DNA of 64,000 bases. It comes from AAA044-D11 sp965268555 (GTDB lineage: Bacteria; Actinomycetota; Actinomycetes; Nanopelagicales; Nanopelagicaceae). The notes beneath the pieces were generated by a model. It saw only the letters and a program-made list of their open reading frames with translations, had not been told where the DNA came from and did no database searches. Positions 18,134-26,167 of this stretch are shown one piece after another; the stretch's first letter is position 1; each line of letters opens with the position of its first letter. Position numbers and translations under genes: made by a program. The stretch lies in the NCBI GenBank assembly GCA_965268555.1, contig OZ254174.1, forward strand, positions 1,313,871 to 1,377,870, in the 5' to 3' direction.

Positions 18134-18886
18134 GTCGTTTCCTCCTTCAGGATGATCTTTGACCACCCAAGTTCCTTCGTTATTTGAAAATGATGAACGT
18201 ACGTGAATTGGTAAGTCATAGCGACGCGCATATTCAACGCAACGCAGGTGCAGAACTTTTGCGCCAGATGCCGCGAGTTCTAACATTTCGTCATATGTAA
18301 CAGTCTTTAATTTTTTCGCTGCCGGAACAACACGTGGATCTGCAGAGAAGATTCCATCAACATCGGTATAAATTTCGCAGACATCTGCTTCAAGTGCGGC
18401 GGCGAGTGCAACAGCAGTTGTGTCAGATCCACCGCGACCAAGAGTTGTTACATCTTTTGTGTCTTGGCTAATTCCTTGAAAGCCGGCAACAATTGCAATT
18501 GCGCCTTCTTCTAACGCTTCAGTAATTCGTGATGGTGTTACATCGATAATGCGAGCGCGGCCATGTGCCGATGTTGTAATAACTCCGGCTTGTGAACCAG
18601 TGAAAGAGCGCGCTTCATTCCCTAGATTTCCAATTGCCATTGCTAGAAGTGCCATTGAAATTCGCTCGCCCGCAGTAAGCAACATGTCGAGTTCGCGACC
18701 ATTTGGAAGTGGAGTTACTTGATTTGCGAGATCGATTAATTCATCAGTGGTATCGCCCATTGCAGATACGACCACAACGACTTGGTGGCCAGCTCGTTTG
18801 GTGGCCACGATGCGATTGGCGACCCGCTTTAGCCCTTCGGCATCAGCAACGGATGAGCCGCCGTATTTTTGAACGATTAAACCCAT
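17612..18886 (-). CDS. lysC: aspartate kinase, alpha chain
   Basis: First enzyme of the aspartate family pathway. Amino acid kinase domain with VQKYGGSSVAD at the N terminus, GFQGIS, the TTLGRGGSDTTAVALAAAL motif, and two C-terminal ACT domains (SLIGAGMRSHPGVTATFF marks the second) that bind lysine and threonine for feedback inhibition. 424 residues, as for the actinobacterial alpha2beta2 enzymes. It lies upstream of asd with a four-base overlap and contains an internal start for the beta chain. Confidence 0.96.
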   Translation of the reverse strand: MGLIVQKYGGSSVADAEGLKRVANRIVATKRAGHQVVVVVSAMGDTTDELIDLANQVTPLPNGRELDMLLTAGERISMALLAMAIGNLGNEARSFTGSQAGVITTSAHGRARIIDVTPSRITEALEEGAIAIVAGFQGISQDTKDVTTLGRGGSDTTAVALAAALEADVCEIYTDVDGIFSADPRVVPAAKKLKTVTYDEMLELAASGAKVLHLRCVEYARRYDLPIHVRSSFSNNEGTWVVKDHPEGGNDMEQAIIAGIAHDKSEAKITVVGVPDRTGTAARIFQAIADADVNIDMIVQNVSAAATGLTDISFTLPKTEGASATAILQRIQGEIGFQSIQYDDQIGKLSLIGAGMRSHPGVTATFFACLADAGVNIEMISTSEIRISIVCRAADLEKGVRAAHTAFELDATQIEAVVYGGTGR

Positions 18887-18989
18887 GGCTTAAATATCCA
18901 CTATGTCGATACCTTGGTGGAACTCATTTCGGGTTTATCTCAAATAATGAAACGCTGGTGCGTATCAAATAATGAGAAATATCTAGATA

Positions 18990-19589
18990 CTAGCTATCGA
19001 GCGTGCGCCGACCTTCAAATGCGCGGCCAAGAGTTACTTCATCTGCATATTCCAGATCCCCGCCAACGGGTAGGCCAGATGCCAAGCGGCTGACCTTCAT
19101 GCCAAGTGGCTTAAGCATCCGAGATAGATATGTCGCGGTCGCTTCGCCTTCAAGGTTTGGATCGGTAGCAATAATAATTTCTTGAATCTCGGCCGCAGCC
19201 AGGCGGACCATTAATTCGCGGATACGTAGGTTCTCGGGACCAATGCCATCGATCGGTGAAATCGCGCCACCGAGCACGTGATACTTGCCGCGAAATTCGC
19301 GCGTCTTTTCAATTGCAATTACATCTTTACTCTCTTCGACCACGCAAATACTTGTTGGGTCGCGACGGGGATCACGGCAGATTCGACAGAGTTCCTCTTC
19401 TGAAATATTTCCGCACTCGGTACAGAACTTAACTTTTTCTTTTACGGTGCGAAGTACATCTGCGAGGCGCGAAATATCAACGCGTTCGGATTGAATAATA
19501 TGGAACGCAATTCGTTGTGCCGACTTTGGTCCGATACCGGGCAGGCGACCGAGTTCGTCGATTAAATCTTGAATGGCACCTTCATACAT
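18990..19589 (-). CDS. recR: recombination mediator protein RecR
   Basis: Part of the RecFOR pathway that loads RecA on gapped DNA. It has the helix-hairpin-helix LGRLPGIGPKSAQRIAFH at residues 13-30, a C4 zinc finger (CTECG ... CRICRD) near 56-73, a Toprim domain and a C-terminal Walker-B-like segment ending ADEVTLGRAFEGRR. 199 residues, complete. It lies 6 bp after dnaX, the usual dnaX-recR order. The 103 bp between recR and lysC hold no recognised gene. Confidence 0.97.
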   Translation of the reverse strand: MYEGAIQDLIDELGRLPGIGPKSAQRIAFHIIQSERVDISRLADVLRTVKEKVKFCTECGNISEEELCRICRDPRRDPTSICVVEESKDVIAIEKTREFRGKYHVLGGAISPIDGIGPENLRIRELMVRLAAAEIQEIIIATDPNLEGEATATYLSRMLKPLGMKVSRLASGLPVGGDLEYADEVTLGRAFEGRRTLDS

Positions 19590-19595
19590 ATTACG

Positions 19596-21284
19596 TTAGC
19601 CCTTATTTGTTTCGCTAATTATTTGTGCACCAAGTTCGCGCATCAAAAGTTCTTGACCGGACATTTGATCGGCATCGCCTGGATCTTCCGAGGTTCGAGA
19701 TGATGGCGCAGTTGAACTTGCGCTCGCATCAACAACGCATTCGATCTTCAAATCTAAACCAGTTACATCAACGAATGCGCCACGCAAGATTTCATCGCTG
19801 CCGGATCGGATAAATGAATCGCGCGCACCAGCATTAACAATTCCGATTGTGATTGCCTTCTCGTCCACCGATAGAACATGTGCACTTGAACTTAGAAGTG
19901 ACCAAGTTAAACGTCTGCGCTTCTTCACGTTTTCAATTACTTCAGGCCAGAATCTACGAAGCGCTGCAGCATCTATCGGACCAGTTGGTTTATTTGCACT
20001 TGGTGTTGGTGCGGCTGCGCGAATTGGTGATTTAACTTCATCTTTTGCCGTTTCTTTTGCTGGCGCAGCTTCAGCTTTAACTTTCTCTTTCGGTGCTTCA
20101 GCTTTTGGTGCAACAGCTTGGGGCACAGCAATGTTTTCGCGCAATTCAAGGCGTTCGATTCGCGAAATTAACCCAACATCATCGCTTCCTGGAAGCAGAA
20201 TGCGACCGCAGATAAGTTCGAGCATAAGTCTTGGGGCAGTAGCACCACGCATCTGAGTAAGGCCGGCTGCGACAATATCGGCGCTGCGAATCAAATTAGC
20301 GGTACCAATAATTGTTGCTTGTGCACGCATCCGTTGTAGTTGATCTTCTGGAATCTCGCGAAGAATTTGTGACGCACTCTCTTCAACCGCGCCCACAATA
20401 ATTAAATCGCGAAGTCGTTCTAGGAAATCCTGAGTGAATCGACGTGGGTCATGTCCAGATTCAATTACGCGATCAATTGCTTTGAATAAAGTCGCACCAT
20501 CGCGCGCCGCAATCGCATCAATTGCTTCATCAAGTAAGGCGCCATCGGTGTATCCAAGTAATTGAATTGCAATTTCATATGTAACGCCCGCTTTGCCAGC
20601 ACCAGCTAGTAGTTGGCCAAGAACAGATAACGCATCGCGAACCGATCCACCAGAGGCTCGAACTACAAGTGGAATAACGCCTTTAGCAACTTTGATTCCT
20701 TCAGAGTTACAAACTTTCTCAAGATGCGCAGCAAGAATTCCAGGTGGCACTAAACGGAATGGATAGTGGTGAGTACGAGATCTAATTGTTGAAATAAGTT
20801 TCTCTGGTTCAGTTGTTGCAAAGATAAAGAGAACGTGTGGTGGTGGCTCTTCCACAACTTTTAATAACGCATTCGCAGCGCCGGTTCCAAGTTGGTGGGC
20901 CTCATCGATTATGTAAATCTTGTATCTAGAACTTACTGGCGCGAAGAATGCTTTATCGCGAAGTTCGCGGGCATCATCAACTAAACCATGGGTTGCAGCA
21001 TCAATTTCAATTACATCGATTGAACCCGGACCATTAGCAACTAGATCTTTACAAGATTGACATTGCCCGCATGGATTTGGAGTTGGGCCTTTTTCGCAAT
21101 TAAGTGAGCGCGCCATAATGCGAGCGCTTGAAGTTTTTCCGCAACCACGTGGACCAGAAAATAAATATGCGTGATGAATTTTTCCAGATTCAAGTGCATT
21201 CGAAAGTGGTTCGGTTACATGTTCTTGTCCGATAACTTCACTAAAAGTGGAGGGGCGATACTTACGATACAAAGCTAGTGACAT
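19596..21284 (-). CDS. dnaX: DNA polymerase III subunits gamma/tau
   Basis: Clamp-loader ATPase. It has Walker A FSGPRGCGKTSSAR near residues 43-56, the zinc module CGQCQSCKD, the DEAH-like box YIIDEAHQL, and sensor-1 SRTHHYPFR. A charged Lys/Ala/Glu-rich linker (about 390-430) leads to a C-terminal domain. 562 residues. I saw no A-rich slippery run followed by a hairpin, so separate gamma production by frameshift is not suggested. AGGAAG precedes ATG 21284. The SRP RNA gene lies just upstream on the same strand. Confidence 0.96.
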   Translation of the reverse strand: MSLALYRKYRPSTFSEVIGQEHVTEPLSNALESGKIHHAYLFSGPRGCGKTSSARIMARSLNCEKGPTPNPCGQCQSCKDLVANGPGSIDVIEIDAATHGLVDDARELRDKAFFAPVSSRYKIYIIDEAHQLGTGAANALLKVVEEPPPHVLFIFATTEPEKLISTIRSRTHHYPFRLVPPGILAAHLEKVCNSEGIKVAKGVIPLVVRASGGSVRDALSVLGQLLAGAGKAGVTYEIAIQLLGYTDGALLDEAIDAIAARDGATLFKAIDRVIESGHDPRRFTQDFLERLRDLIIVGAVEESASQILREIPEDQLQRMRAQATIIGTANLIRSADIVAAGLTQMRGATAPRLMLELICGRILLPGSDDVGLISRIERLELRENIAVPQAVAPKAEAPKEKVKAEAAPAKETAKDEVKSPIRAAAPTPSANKPTGPIDAAALRRFWPEVIENVKKRRRLTWSLLSSSAHVLSVDEKAITIGIVNAGARDSFIRSGSDEILRGAFVDVTGLDLKIECVVDASASSTAPSSRTSEDPGDADQMSGQELLMRELGAQIISETNKG

Positions 21285-21342
21285 CGCGCTTCCTCTCTAC
21301 TTTTCGTTTCCTAAATCATTTCAATAAACAAAAGAATTAAAT

Positions 21343-21436
21343 GGGACCCTTCGCACACCCGCCAGAGCGGACTTACCCTTGCTGCCTTCCAGCCCTGGGG
21401 GAGTTCAGTACGGTAACGCCGCACGAAGGATCTGCG
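21343..21436 (-). ncRNA. ffs: signal recognition particle RNA, small bacterial type (4.5S)
   Basis: Read on the minus strand, the region folds as one long hairpin: GATCCTTCG pairs with CGAAGGGTC at the ends, and the apical part contains the conserved Ffh-binding sequence ACTGAACTCCCCCAGG ... GGAAGGCAGCAAGGG. A U-rich tract follows its 3' end. It sits upstream of dnaX, a placement common in Actinobacteria. End positions are approximate by a few bases. Confidence 0.9.
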
Positions 21437-21476
21437 GGCAATCATAGTAATTAGAGCCGATAGGCTCACCCTCTCG

Positions 21477-21564
21477 GGAGGATTCGCATAGCGGCCGAGT
21501 GCGCACGCTTGGAAAGCGTGTATAGGGCAACCTATCGAGGGTTCAAATCCCTCATCCTCCGCCA
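21477..21564 (+). tRNA. tRNA-Ser, anticodon GGA
   Basis: Acceptor stem GGAGGAT pairs with ATCCTCC, there is a long class II variable arm (TATAGGGCAACCTATC), the anticodon loop CTTGGAAAG carries GGA, and the T-arm is GAGGGTTCAAATCCCTC. The 3' CCA is encoded (GCCA at 21561-21564). The 3' end of this gene recurs in degenerate form at 23210 and 26070, framing the peptidase genes that follow. Confidence 0.96.
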
Positions 21565-21609
21565 GAATTAAATCTCTACGACTCTCTATCGGCCAGCAAC
21601 TTACTCACT

Positions 21610-21615
21610 TACGCT
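21610..21615 (+). promoter_or_regulatory. -10 element of a probable leaderless promoter for the first peptidase
   Basis: TACGCT is followed by exactly six bases and ATG 21622, with no Shine-Dalgarno sequence. The two related peptidases further on instead have a long leader with a strong ribosome site. Confidence 0.45.
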
Positions 21616-21621
21616 GTCGCA

Positions 21622-23139
21622 ATGAGAAAAATTCTATGGCTGGCCATTTTTTCTCTTGTCACGGCTGCGGTCCCGCAAGCAAAAGCTGATTCCGCGCTTG
21701 GTTCCCCGATTGCAGTAAAAGCCTGGAACGAGCTTCAGAAAAATTCTCCGAAGTCATATTCGAAAAATACTCCAAATGTAACTTTTGTAGTGGGCCCTAA
21801 TTCTGATCCAAAAAAAGTTAAAATCGCTGAAAACCAAATTCTTTTTATTCTTCATTACTACGAGAAATATGTGCCATCTAAAACACCAGTAACAATTTGG
21901 ATTTGGGATGCTGAAGAAGATCGTAATTGGTATGACGCAGCGCTGCGTGCCGGATTAAGAAAGGGTTCTTATGAATCTTTAAATTTAAACCGTCGCGGAG
22001 GTCATGCTGCAACTGGGTTAACTCAAGATGGAAGTCAGGGAGTGGAATTTCTTGAAATTGATTTAGTGAGCGATCAATATCCTTATGTGATCTATCACGA
22101 GTTGATACACGTATCACAATTTACTCAAACTTCTGGAACTAGAATGCCTTGTTGGATTCGCGAAGGTATGGCAACTTACAACGGCTTTGCAATTCAAAGT
22201 CGCATAAGCCAACCGGTTTATTTAAATAGTATGGCTCGAATAACTCAGCGCGGGCTGTCGCTCGCTTCGGGAGAAGTTGATTACAAAACAACAAAACCTC
22301 AGTTTTGGATAGATTATTTTAAAGCCAACGAAACTCGACCAATTTCGAAGTGTATGGAGCCGCAAGATTACGCAACAGGAGCTTTAGGTTTTCAGTATTT
22401 AACTGGAATGTATGGCTTCGATAGCGTTTACAAATTTCTTAAAGGACTTGATGCAGCAGCAAGGCCAGAGTGTGAAACAAATAGCGCAGAGATTGTGCCG
22501 TGTTCAAGCTGGAAAGGGGTATTTAAAAAGGTTTTTGGTGTGACGCCAGAGAAGGCTTATTCCGGTATTTCGCAATTCATTGTCGAACAAATTTCATGGG
22601 GCTTAAAACAGAAAATTCAAGCCGATCAAGTTTTGAAGAAGAATTATGCGAAAAATTTTGCGGTCCCCGAATTTAAAGTCCCAGCGATGAAGATTAGAGC
22701 GGGCTCGCCATGCACCAAAGTAGGTGAAGTTGCTGATGCCAATAAAGTGAAAGTTACGTGCACGAAAGTTTCTGACTATCTTTTCTGGTCAGTTTCAGTG
22801 GTCGGTCAAGAATCTAATAACAAAACGCCTGCCAAAGATACAAACCCAACCCCGACCCCAAGTTCAAGTCCAACTCAAAATCCGGATGAAGTATTTGGGC
22901 CAGGGGGACTGTGTGACATCGAAGGACAATATCTTCCGACTGAGAAGAATGAAGTTCTGCTCTGCACCTCTGTAGACCAGAAATTGCGATGGAAACTAAC
23001 GCCTGATCCACTGCCTACTGATGGAATTTATCCAGGAATGAAGTGCGAGACTTTAGGGACTATCATCACTGGAACAAACGGAAAGAGCGTTCAATGCACC
23101 TTACTAAAGGGCAAGAACGTCTGGCTCTATAAGAGCTAA
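21622..23139 (+). CDS. secreted gluzincin-like metallopeptidase with three C-terminal Cys-pair modules
   Basis: 505 residues with a signal peptide (1-22, cut near AKA-DS). The catalytic zinc motif is HELIH at 159-163 and the likely third ligand is Glu181 in CWIREG, as in peptidase-MA-like gluzincins. A later segment has VFGVTPEKAY (about 304-313). After about residue 360 come three short repeats with a Cys pair and usually a Trp (C364/C380, C431/C448, C475/C492), the first two separated by a Pro/Thr/Ser-rich linker. I do not recognise a named family. It is likely exported, with the repeats possibly binding the wall. It lies directly after tRNA-Ser. Confidence 0.75.
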   Translation: MRKILWLAIFSLVTAAVPQAKADSALGSPIAVKAWNELQKNSPKSYSKNTPNVTFVVGPNSDPKKVKIAENQILFILHYYEKYVPSKTPVTIWIWDAEEDRNWYDAALRAGLRKGSYESLNLNRRGGHAATGLTQDGSQGVEFLEIDLVSDQYPYVIYHELIHVSQFTQTSGTRMPCWIREGMATYNGFAIQSRISQPVYLNSMARITQRGLSLASGEVDYKTTKPQFWIDYFKANETRPISKCMEPQDYATGALGFQYLTGMYGFDSVYKFLKGLDAAARPECETNSAEIVPCSSWKGVFKKVFGVTPEKAYSGISQFIVEQISWGLKQKIQADQVLKKNYAKNFAVPEFKVPAMKIRAGSPCTKVGEVADANKVKVTCTKVSDYLFWSVSVVGQESNNKTPAKDTNPTPTPSSSPTQNPDEVFGPGGLCDIEGQYLPTEKNEVLLCTSVDQKLRWKLTPDPLPTDGIYPGMKCETLGTIITGTNGKSVQCTLLKGKNVWLYKS

Positions 23140-23209
23140 TAAATTTTGTGCTAACTTTCTTTTTATACTCGTTTACCTAAAAAACGGGGAATTACCCAGG
23201 TTGAAGAGG

Positions 23210-23232
23210 ATAAATCCCTTACCCTCCGCCAG
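23210..23232 (+). repeat. degenerate copy of the tRNA-Ser 3' end (copy 2)
   Basis: These 23 bases match the tRNA-Ser 3' end (21543-21565) at 19 positions, including the acceptor end CCTCCGCCAG, but with no tRNA body around them. The following 30 bases resemble those after copy 3 at 26093 (shared pattern ACCyGGAACCAsTGCCTAA). Likely a relic of recombination at the tRNA gene. Confidence 0.7.
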
Positions 23233-23290
23233 TTTTCGTACTGATTAACCTGGAACCACTGCCTAATAACTTTTTGCGCAACTTCGGACA

Positions 23291-23302
23291 TCCGCCAGTT
23301 TT
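23291..23302 (+). repeat. short partial repeat of the tRNA-Ser terminus
   Basis: TCCGCCAGTTTT repeats the end of copy 2 together with its first flanking T-run (23225-23236), 66 bp downstream. It is too short to be sure of on its own. Confidence 0.4.
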
Positions 23303-23315
23303 ACTCAGTAACTTG

Positions 23316-24746
23316 TTAGTTGGATGTCCTCATTGGTTTTGCTGCATATTCGGCGGCAAGGATTTGTCCAAGAATTGTTGAGCCTTCATCCCAAGTAATT
23401 CCATAAACATTTTTAAATGCCTCGCTGAAGGTATCGCCCATTGCTCCTCTAGAAAAAAGAGCTAAGACAGATTGTGGTCCGCCTATTGCAAATAAAGCTT
23501 CAGTTGCTGCAAAGCCAATTGAATAACCTAATTTATAAATCGGTCCTAGCCCGCCGTAGCAAGAGTTTGGTGCATTGTGATTTGAAACTTGGCTATATAA
23601 AACTTCTTTTAGCCCCGTAGCGGAAAAGCCTTGGAAATTAGATGGCAATGCGCTGTAGCGAGCCACGTTGTAATCACGCGTGCTTAAATATTGTTGCAAG
23701 TTAGCAGCTGATACACCAATTCCTGAGGCATTTGAAAATCCTTCATTCAACCAACAAGGCGTGAAATTTTGTTGATAGTAATTGGTGTTAACAGCAGCCG
23801 TGCCGTTGAATTGTGCTGATGTGAGAGTGTGAGTGTATTCGTGCCCAACCATGCCATTCTGCGTTGGATCCCAAGGATATGCAGTTGTTACTCCAAGAAA
23901 TTGGATTGCTTCATCCGTTCCTTCTGCTTGTCCTGCATTACCGGCATCACAGTTTAGAGAAGGGATGTCACAACTTTGTTTGGCGCGATTGGTTCCGATA
24001 TTTGGATCTTGTGCAGTCGGATATTTACGTTCTTTAGAAACTTTGTCATGGGTCGTAGCGGCCCAATTCATATCTGCATAACTGTAGGCAATCACAGTTA
24101 GATACTTGGTTTGCTGAAAACCATTCCATAATTTGAATTCTCTGGAAAGGATTTTCTCTTCAAGTGTTTTAGTAACAGTTGTTGTATTTGGACCTACTAA
24201 CAATTGATGAGGCACGTTTACATCTGGGCTTGCATCAATTATGTCTTGGATTCTTTGCCAAGAAACAGTTGGAATTTCAGAGATATGGTTTAGTGCATTT
24301 GCAAATGTAATTGACCCGGTCTGCGCAACAGGCAATGTAATTGGCATCGGTGCCTTAAATGAAGTTGGTGTTCCCTTGTCCCACTTAAAGTTGTTGGTGC
24401 GATTAGTGCCTTCGCAAACATAACGCTTACCATCAACAACTTTCATGTCGCCATCAGTTGTGCAACTTGAACCAAAAATTTGAGTACTAGCTGATTTGGT
24501 TCCACTGGATTGCGATGAACCTTGGTTTGTCGCTTGTCCTTGATTGTTTGAAGATGGTCTATTCCAAACTGCCCAAACTTTCTTCTTTCCACTTTTAACA
24601 CAGACATATCTTGTTCCGGGAGTATCGCCATAACTTCCTAGCTTCGAGCAAGCGCCACCTTTTTTCGGTACCGCCGCGTTCGCCTGAACAAGTGTTAATG
24701 ATGATGCAATAAAAATCATCGATACAAAAATAGAAAGTTTGCGCAT
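23316..24746 (-). CDS. secreted gluzincin-like metallopeptidase with two N-terminal Cys-pair modules
   Basis: 476 residues. Signal peptide 1-24 (LVQANA-A). Two Cys-pair/Trp modules follow (C33/C49 and C95/C111, each ending in a W-rich strand), joined by a Ser/Gln/Asn-rich linker. The catalytic part has HEYTH at 302-306 and Glu335 in CWLNEGF. Near the C terminus, VYGITWDEG matches the same position in the other two peptidases. The modules here are N-terminal, whereas the first peptidase has them C-terminal. ATG 24746 has GGAGAG in a hairpin loop ten bases upstream. Substrate unknown. Confidence 0.75.
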   Translation of the reverse strand: MRKLSIFVSMIFIASSLTLVQANAAVPKKGGACSKLGSYGDTPGTRYVCVKSGKKKVWAVWNRPSSNNQGQATNQGSSQSSGTKSASTQIFGSSCTTDGDMKVVDGKRYVCEGTNRTNNFKWDKGTPTSFKAPMPITLPVAQTGSITFANALNHISEIPTVSWQRIQDIIDASPDVNVPHQLLVGPNTTTVTKTLEEKILSREFKLWNGFQQTKYLTVIAYSYADMNWAATTHDKVSKERKYPTAQDPNIGTNRAKQSCDIPSLNCDAGNAGQAEGTDEAIQFLGVTTAYPWDPTQNGMVGHEYTHTLTSAQFNGTAAVNTNYYQQNFTPCWLNEGFSNASGIGVSAANLQQYLSTRDYNVARYSALPSNFQGFSATGLKEVLYSQVSNHNAPNSCYGGLGPIYKLGYSIGFAATEALFAIGGPQSVLALFSRGAMGDTFSEAFKNVYGITWDEGSTILGQILAAEYAAKPMRTSN

Positions 24747-24750
24747 TGCG

Positions 24751-24768
24751 ATCTACCTCTCCGTAGAT
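24751..24768 (-). promoter_or_regulatory. leader hairpin presenting the ribosome site in its loop (second peptidase)
   Basis: On the mRNA strand ATCTAC and GTAGAT form a 6-bp stem enclosing GGAGAG, the Shine-Dalgarno sequence, 10 nt before the ATG. The same element precedes the next peptidase gene at 25954-25971 without any base change. Confidence 0.65.
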
Positions 24769-24779
24769 TTAATGAAACG

Positions 24780-25949
24780 TTATGGTTTTGTTTGATAAGT
24801 CAGTGCGTCTTCGGACATTGCTTTCGTAATCTTTACAGCAACAACTTTTGACAAGATTGGAATCGCTGCATCCCAGGTGATTCCATAAATGTCCTTAAAT
24901 GCTTTATTCATTTTTTGACCTTGGCTAAGTCTCATATCTAGGGCGAAAAGTGATTCGCTTCCACCGATGCTTACGAGTGCTTCAGTTGTTGCGGCACCAA
25001 GTGAGTAAGCGAGTGCATATAGTTCGGTATCACCACACGTTGCGGGATTCTTTGCACTTTTTAGGTAAGTTTCTACATCTTTAGGAGCCCAAACTTTTTG
25101 AGTGCTCTCACGATAATTCTTACCTGATTGTGTTAGATAGTAAGGAGCGTAATGAGTTCTCGTTAAATAGGTATCGAAATCATTTGATACTACGGCTTGC
25201 GACCATTCCGTTTCACCTTCGGTCATCCAACATGGTTGATACCCCTTGATGTAACCACCAGGGTGAAGGGCCACTTGAATTGTGTGAATGTATTCATGCG
25301 CTGCTCCATGAATTCCTTCTAATCTTTGATTTGCGTCAGTCGGGCAAACGCTAATAGTTACAACTGCAGCAACTATTGAAGGGTGATCATTGGTTGGCTG
25401 GCTAAATGAATTACGCAGACCACTTGCTCCTTCGCATTTTGGATGAATCCAAGGAGCACCTGAAGCCGAGCCCCCAGTTTCTTCGATTCCATAAATGCTA
25501 TTTAAGCTTCGGGTGAGAGGCGTAAATGCAACCGGATCTGATTTCTTTATTTTTGATTGGGTTACAGCTTGTTCTTCCTGCGTAGTTGCAATGAAATAAA
25601 CTTTTTTTGCTCGTGGAACATTTGCGTAAAGAACTAATTCGCGCTTAATTAAAGTTACAGCGTCTCCGATTTGCGGGTCTGTCTTTAGTGCTCCTGGACT
25701 TATGTAAGAGACAAATCCTTTGTAAATACCAGGAAGTTTCTGATTCCGGATCAAAGTATTTTGTGCATCTGTCCATGCTGCTGCAGAAATATCATTAATT
25801 TTCTCCACAATATTGCCCCAAGTTATTCCATATGTACCTACAACTGGATGGGGTTTAAGAAGTGCTTGTTTAGTGCTTGCCGTTGCATTAACAAGTGTTA
25901 ATGCAGATGCAATAAAGAGCATTGAAACAAAAATAGAAAGTTTGCGCAC
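24780..25949 (-). CDS. secreted gluzincin-like metallopeptidase without Cys-pair modules
   Basis: 389 residues from a GTG start. The signal peptide MRKLSIFVSMLFIASALTLV is nearly identical to that of the neighbouring peptidase, while the mature part is very different. The catalytic motif is HEYIH at 218-222, with Glu244 in CWMTEGE as probable third zinc ligand. The C-terminal IYGITWDAA and an upstream SIGGSESLFAL parallel VYGITWDEG and AIGGPQSVLAL in the neighbour. It is separated from the next gene by only 33 bp, but each has its own identical leader. An unnamed family; exported or cell-surface peptidase is inferred. Confidence 0.75.
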   Translation of the reverse strand: MRKLSIFVSMLFIASALTLVNATASTKQALLKPHPVVGTYGITWGNIVEKINDISAAAWTDAQNTLIRNQKLPGIYKGFVSYISPGALKTDPQIGDAVTLIKRELVLYANVPRAKKVYFIATTQEEQAVTQSKIKKSDPVAFTPLTRSLNSIYGIEETGGSASGAPWIHPKCEGASGLRNSFSQPTNDHPSIVAAVVTISVCPTDANQRLEGIHGAAHEYIHTIQVALHPGGYIKGYQPCWMTEGETEWSQAVVSNDFDTYLTRTHYAPYYLTQSGKNYRESTQKVWAPKDVETYLKSAKNPATCGDTELYALAYSLGAATTEALVSIGGSESLFALDMRLSQGQKMNKAFKDIYGITWDAAIPILSKVVAVKITKAMSEDALTYQTKP

Positions 25950-25953
25950 AGCG

Positions 25954-25971
25954 ATCTACCTCTCCGTAGAT
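25954..25971 (-). promoter_or_regulatory. leader hairpin presenting the ribosome site in its loop (third peptidase)
   Basis: Same ATCTAC-GGAGAG-GTAGAT element as at 24751-24768, here 4 nt upstream of a GTG start at 25949. Conservation of stem and loop, while the downstream mature coding sequence has diverged, suggests function or recent copying. Confidence 0.65.
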
Positions 25972-26069
25972 TTAGCTTTTGTCGATACAAACTCTATGGG
26001 GTAAAGAGCTTTAAATCTCTAATGTGCCCTATTCCCTCCAAAAGGCGATAATTCCTCAGGCCTCGCAAG

Positions 26070-26092
26070 ATAAATCCATCATCCTCCGCCAG
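26070..26092 (+). repeat. degenerate copy of the tRNA-Ser 3' end (copy 3)
   Basis: Matches the tRNA-Ser terminus (21543-21565) at 20 of 23 positions, with ATCCTCCGCCAG intact, and matches copy 2 at 20 of 23. The downstream flank resembles that of copy 2. It lies between the third peptidase promoter region and the Fn3 gene. Confidence 0.75.
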
Positions 26093-26167
26093 ATTCTCAT
26101 TTACCCGGAACCAGTGCCTAAACTAATTGTCACTTGTTCCGACGTGCTCCGTTAGTTTTTGTTCCTT

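Noticed and set aside
19596..21284. Programmed frameshift in dnaX for a gamma subunit
   Set aside because: No AAAAAAG-type slippery run with a following hairpin was seen in the linker region.
23210..23232. A second functional tRNA gene
   Set aside because: Only the 3' terminal stretch resembles tRNA-Ser; there is no D-arm, anticodon arm or matching 5' acceptor strand upstream.
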